A stretch of DNA of 7,941 nucleotides from Flavobacteriaceae bacterium (GTDB lineage Bacteria; Bacteroidota; Bacteroidia; Flavobacteriales; Flavobacteriaceae), in NCBI GenBank assembly GCA_030694835.1, contig JAUYUF010000018.1, positions 1 to 7,941 on the forward strand. Direction: 5' to 3'. The notes below the pieces were generated by a model that worked only from the letters and a program-made list of their open reading frames with translations, was not told the origin of the DNA and searched no databases. Of this stretch, positions 5,011-7,941 are shown piece by piece. The position numbers and the translations under genes are program-made. Position 1 is the stretch's first letter. Each line of letters begins with the position of its first letter.

Positions 5011-7167
5011 TTACTTTTTATCGCCTTTATTTTCGTTGTTATCTCTATTTTCTCTTGGAGGTCTAGGCAATAAAGCTTTTCTTGATACTTTATCCTTTCT
5101 GTTTTTTGGATCTACTCCTAAATACTTCACCAAAAATACATCACCCATTTTCACCACATCAGTTACATTTTCTGTACGTTCCCAAGCTAATTCAGAAACG
5201 TGAAGTAATACTTCGTTTCCAGGAGCCTGTGTATATTCTACAACAGCCCCAAAATCAAGAAGTTTTATTACTTTAACTTCATAAGATTCACCAACTTGAG
5301 GTTTGAAAATGATTGAATCAATTTTAGCAAGAACTTTTGCAATTCCATCAGGATCTGTACCTAAGATTTCTACTTCGCCTTTTTCATCTACTTCATTAAT
5401 TACAATTGTAGTTCCCGTAGCTTTTTGTAATTCTTGAATTACTTTTCCGCCAGGTCCAATCAATGCTCCAATAAAGTTTCCGGGAATGATAACTTTAATA
5501 ATTTTAGGGGCATAAGTTTTAACATCAACTCTTGGTTTATCAAGCGTTTCAACTAGTTTTTCTAAAATATGTAAACGTCCATCACGAGCTTGTGCTAAAG
5601 CTTTTTCCATAATATCATAAGCTAAACCTTCAATTTTGATATCCATTTGGCAAGCGGTAATTCCATCTGCAGTTCCGGTTACTTTAAAATCCATATCGCC
5701 TAAATGATCTTCATCACCTAAAATATCAGATAAAACAGCAAAACGATCTCCATCTGTAATCAATCCCATTGCAATACCTGAAACTGGTTTAATCATTTGA
5801 ACTCCAGCATCCATTAAAGCTAATGTTCCTGCACAAACAGTTGCCATAGAAGAAGAACCGTTAGATTCTAGAACTTCAGAAACAATTCGAATTGTATATG
5901 GATTTTCAGCAGGAATCATGTTTTTTAAAGCACGTTGCGCTAAGTTACCATGTCCAACTTCTCTTCTAGATGTTCCTCTTAATGGTTTTGCTTCACCAGT
6001 TGAAAAAGGAGGGAAGTTATAATGTAAATAGAATTTTTCTTCACCTTGCTCTGATGGAGAATCAATTTGATTTGCTTCTCTTGAAGTACCTAAAGTAACA
6101 GTTGCTAAAGCTTGTGTTTCACCTCTTGTGAAAATAGCAGAACCATGAACTCTTGGTAAATAATCTACTTCACACCAAATTGGTCTTATTTCAGTAGTTT
6201 TTCTACCGTCTAAACGAGTTCCTAAATCTAGTGTTACGTTACGAACTGCTTCTTTATTAGTTTTGTAGAAATATTTAGAAACTAAATCTCCATTTTCCGC
6301 TAATTCTTCTTCTGTAAACAACGCTTTTACTTCTTCTTTTACATCAGCAAATGCAGCAGTACGCTCTTGTTTAGATGAACCTACTTTAGCGATATTATAA
6401 ATTTTATCATAAGCAGCCGCTTTTACTTTAGCATAAATAACTTCGTCTTCTCTTTCTTCATCGTAAGTACGCGTTTCTTTTTTACCAATTGCAGCTACTA
6501 ATCTTTCTTGTGCAGCAATTTGAATTTTGATAGCTTCGTGTGCAAATTTAATGGCTTCAACCATTTCTTTTTCAGAAATTTCTTTCATTTCACCTTCTAC
6601 CATTGCAATAGAATCCTTAGAAGCTCCAATCATCATATCAATATCTGATAAATCTAATTGTTGTTTACTTGGATTGATGATGAATTGACCATCTACTCGT
6701 GCAACACGAACTTCTGAAATCAACGTTGAAAAAGGAATGTCAGAAAGTGCTAATACAGTTGATGCGGCTAAACCAGCCATTGCATCTGGCATTACATTTT
6801 CATCATGAGACATTAACTGAATCATTATTTGTGTTTCAGCATGATAATCATCTGGGAAAAGCGGACGTAATACACGGTCAACTAATCTCATTGTCAAAAC
6901 TTCACTGTCGCTTGGTCTTGCTTCTCTTTTAAAGAATCCTCCAGGGAATCTTCCTGCTGCTGCAAATTTTTCTCGATAATCTACCGTTAAAGGTAAAAAA
7001 TCTACTGGGCTAGCTTTTCTTGCTGATACTACTGTTGCAAGCAACATAGAATCTCCCATTCTAACCACCACGGATCCATCCGCTTGTTTGGCTAATTTTC
7101 CTGTTTCTAAAGAAATGGTTCTTCCATCTCCTAGATCAATAATTTCTTGGAATACGTTAGGAATCAT
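5011..7167 (-). CDS. pnp: Polynucleotide phosphorylase
   Basis: Trimeric 3'-to-5' phosphorolytic exoribonuclease for mRNA turnover. At 718 residues it is a standard full-length enzyme. First RNase PH-like core about 13-145, with FFKREARPSD (78-87). All-helical middle domain about 245-325. Second RNase PH core about 326-555, with catalytic or phosphate-binding Arg401-Arg402 (SRREVG), the NGSSS loop (436-440), and Asp487, Asp493 and Lys495 in GDEDHLGDMDFK. KH domain about 555-620 with the GPGG loop at 571-574. S1 domain about 626-698. The last 20 residues are a charged Arg/Asn/Lys tail, probably disordered. The start has no Shine-Dalgarno sequence. No consensus promoter is visible in the 130 bases before it, so expression probably depends partly on read-through from rpsO. 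Confidence 0.97.
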   Translation of the reverse strand: MIPNVFQEIIDLGDGRTISLETGKLAKQADGSVVVRMGDSMLLATVVSARKASPVDFLPLTVDYREKFAAAGRFPGGFFKREARPSDSEVLTMRLVDRVLRPLFPDDYHAETQIMIQLMSHDENVMPDAMAGLAASTVLALSDIPFSTLISEVRVARVDGQFIINPSKQQLDLSDIDMMIGASKDSIAMVEGEMKEISEKEMVEAIKFAHEAIKIQIAAQERLVAAIGKKETRTYDEEREDEVIYAKVKAAAYDKIYNIAKVGSSKQERTAAFADVKEEVKALFTEEELAENGDLVSKYFYKTNKEAVRNVTLDLGTRLDGRKTTEIRPIWCEVDYLPRVHGSAIFTRGETQALATVTLGTSREANQIDSPSEQGEEKFYLHYNFPPFSTGEAKPLRGTSRREVGHGNLAQRALKNMIPAENPYTIRIVSEVLESNGSSSMATVCAGTLALMDAGVQMIKPVSGIAMGLITDGDRFAVLSDILGDEDHLGDMDFKVTGTADGITACQMDIKIEGLAYDIMEKALAQARDGRLHILEKLVETLDKPRVDVKTYAPKIIKVIIPGNFIGALIGPGGKVIQELQKATGTTIVINEVDEKGEVEILGTDPDGIAKVLAKIDSIIFKPQVGESYEVKVIKLLDFGAVVEYTQAPGNEVLLHVSELAWERTENVTDVVKMGDVFLVKYLGVDPKNRKDKVSRKALLPRPPRENRDNNENKGDKK

Positions 7168-7259
7168 AATTAATTTTTACTTATTAAACAATTGGTTTTA
7201 CTGTAGTTGTGTGTTGTTACGGTTTCCAATGAAAAGTTTAATAGTACTTTTTTTAATAA

Positions 7260-7285
7260 AAAAGAGGCAAATTTATGCCTCTTTT
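7260..7285 (-). terminator. Intrinsic terminator between rpsO and pnp
   Basis: The stem pairs 7260-7269 with 7276-7285 (core GAGGCA/TGCCTC, 10 pairs, 6-base loop). On the - strand it starts 12 bases after the rpsO stop and runs into six T. It is a good Rho-independent terminator or attenuator. The spacing to pnp means it would set the S15-to-PNPase ratio if read-through occurs. Confidence 0.85.
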
Positions 7286-7297
7286 ATGAGTTTCGAA

Positions 7298-7567
7298 TTA
7301 TTTTCTTAATCCTAATTCGGCAATAATTGCACGGTATCTGGTAATATCAGATTTGATTAAATAATCAAGTAAACTTCTTCTTTTACCTACCAACTTAACT
7401 AAGGCTTTTTCAGTATTGAAATCCTTTTTGTTTTTTTGTAAATGTTTGGTTAAGTGATTGATTCTAAAGGTAAATAATGCAATTTGACCTTCTGATGAAC
7501 CCGTGTTGGTTTCAGAATTTCCGTGTTTTTTGAAAATCTCAGTTTTCGTTTCTTTAGTTAAATACAT
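7298..7567 (-). CDS. rpsO: Small ribosomal subunit protein uS15
   Basis: S15 binds the central domain of 16S rRNA early in 30S assembly. It is 89 residues, exactly the usual length. Family motifs are present: HGNSETNTGSSEGQIALFTF (15-34), where TGS and Gln28 are the rRNA-contact region, RINHLTKHL (35-43), KKDFNTEKALVKLVGKRRSL (47-66) and LLDYL with Tyr69. Where enterobacterial S15 has a His-rich segment with HSRRG, this protein has FNTEKA, which resembles other Bacteroidota versions. The gene precedes pnp on the same strand, the widespread rpsO-pnp order. No Shine-Dalgarno sequence precedes the ATG. The leader predicted from the promoter is about 50 bases, too short to show clearly an E. coli-type S15 autoregulatory pseudoknot. 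Confidence 0.97.
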   Translation of the reverse strand: MYLTKETKTEIFKKHGNSETNTGSSEGQIALFTFRINHLTKHLQKNKKDFNTEKALVKLVGKRRSLLDYLIKSDITRYRAIIAELGLRK

Positions 7568-7622
7568 GCTAACATTAAGTTATAAATTAATAATTTTTAT
7601 GTATCGATTGTATATCGAGCTG

Positions 7623-7654
7623 CAAAGATATAATTATTATTGTGAAATAGCAAA
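7623..7654 (-). promoter_or_regulatory. Bacteroidota primary-sigma promoter for rpsO
   Basis: On the - strand there is TTTG (7654-7651), a 20-base spacer and TATCTTTG (7630-7623), an exact match to TTTG...TAnnTTTG. Transcription should start near 7617, giving a leader of about 50 bases before the rpsO ATG. The predicted 5' end carries a small inverted repeat (7604-7608 with 7614-7618, 5-base loop). Confidence 0.8.
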
Positions 7655-7823
7655 GTTTGTAAAAAACTCAAATTTTAGTTATAGAAATTTTAATCAAACT
7701 TGCGAAACGTTAGTTCGTGAATACCAAAAAGAAAAATAAATAACGAATGAACAATTCCATATGACAATAAAAGATAATAAAATATTCACATATGAAATAC
7801 AATTGATTGTGTTGAAATCCTAT

Positions 7824-7854
7824 TTTGTAATTTTTTAACTTTTTTTTAACTTTG
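7824..7854 (+). promoter_or_regulatory. Bacteroidota primary-sigma promoter for the right-edge gene
   Basis: TTTG (7824-7827), a 19-base spacer and TAACTTTG (7847-7854) match the Bacteroidota consensus exactly. The spacer is rich in T tracts. The predicted start is near 7861, giving a leader of about 58 bases before the ATG at 7919. Confidence 0.8.
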
Positions 7855-7859
7855 ATTAA

Positions 7860-7880
7860 ACCATCTTAACTTAGGATGGT
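7860..7880 (+). promoter_or_regulatory. Hairpin at the predicted mRNA 5' end
   Basis: ACCATC (7860-7865) pairs with GATGGT (7875-7880), and the stem can extend inward through one G-U and two A-U pairs to a 3-base loop. It begins almost exactly at the start predicted from the promoter at 7824-7854, so it would cap the transcript. There is no T run after it, so it is not a terminator. It may stabilise the mRNA or serve as an operator in the DNA. Confidence 0.55.
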
Positions 7881-7918
7881 CTAATCGGTATAAACTTTAA
7901 ACTTAAACTCCAAAAATT

Positions 7919-7941
7919 ATGAAACAAACAAAATTTAAAAT
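7919..7941 (+). CDS. Start of a gene cut by the right edge, possibly with a signal peptide
   Basis: ATG at 7919 opens a frame reading MKQTKFK before the window ends. The short Lys-rich N-terminus after a consensus promoter and a 58-base leader is typical of exported Bacteroidota proteins, including TonB-dependent receptors, but seven residues cannot identify the product. The upstream context is an A-rich tract (CAAAAATT) without a Shine-Dalgarno sequence, as elsewhere in the window. Confidence 0.6.

Larger units (their letters stand above)
7568..7918. other. Divergent intergenic region between rpsO and the right-edge gene
   Basis: These 351 bases hold the rpsO promoter at 7623-7654 on the - strand, and on the + strand the promoter at 7824-7854 and a 5' hairpin at 7860-7880. 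The middle (about 7655-7820) is featureless A/T-rich sequence. A + strand open frame at 7503-7739 runs antisense through the rpsO start and is not supported as a gene. Confidence 0.6.

Noticed and set aside
5082..5276. Plus-strand open frame inside pnp (another lies at 6699-6932)
   Set aside because: Both are antisense to conserved PNPase domains and their translations look like shadows of the real frame.
7503..7739. A 78-residue + strand open frame antisense to the rpsO start
   Set aside because: It overlaps the 5' part of rpsO and the rpsO promoter, has no recognisable motif, no consensus + strand promoter in front, and a composition expected of AT-rich non-coding DNA.
7756..7797. Imperfect inverted repeat around two CATATG sites
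   Set aside because: The arms are short and offset by one base, separated by about 25 bases of A/T sequence, and likely due to chance.
1..7941. Mobile element, phage, CRISPR or defence system
   Set aside because: No transposase, integrase, direct-repeat array, tRNA or anomalous gene is visible. The region is conserved housekeeping and metabolism.

Overview
The window is AT-rich chromosomal DNA from a member of the Bacteroidota, most likely a Flavobacteriaceae relative. Several signs point that way: a 287-residue primary sigma factor without region 1.1, three matches to the Bacteroidota promoter (TTTG, about 19-21 bases, TAnnTTTG), starts without Shine-Dalgarno sequences but preceded by A/T-rich tracts, and protein sequences that resemble flavobacterial versions of each family. 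There is no sign of an insertion sequence, phage, CRISPR array, tRNA or rRNA.

Left half, + strand (197-3830): a tight cluster of a short fold-III arginine decarboxylase, agmatinase, a deoxyhypusine-synthase-like protein and a small protein with a very acidic tail. The gaps are 22 bases, an 11-base overlap and 14 bases, so this reads as one operon. The first two enzymes would make putrescine from arginine through agmatine. The third probably uses putrescine or a related amine to build a larger polyamine. The fourth has no known role. A consensus promoter at 41-73 points left, out of the window, so the operon is probably divergent from an unseen gene. The operon ends at a strong hairpin (3864-3896), which it shares with the convergent rpoD.

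Right half, - strand (7567 down to 3908): rpsO (ribosomal protein S15), pnp (polynucleotide phosphorylase) and rpoD. rpsO has a textbook Bacteroidota promoter at 7623-7654. An intrinsic terminator lies between rpsO and pnp, and a long A/T palindrome lies after pnp. rpoD has its own leader carrying two inverted repeats spaced about two helical turns apart.

Right edge: a consensus + strand promoter (7824-7854), a 5'-end hairpin, and the first codons of a gene that runs off the window, possibly starting with a signal peptide.

Most of this is conserved housekeeping. The items most worth a second look are the polyamine operon, with its non-canonical deoxyhypusine synthase homologue and acidic partner, and the regulatory structures around rpoD and at the right edge.
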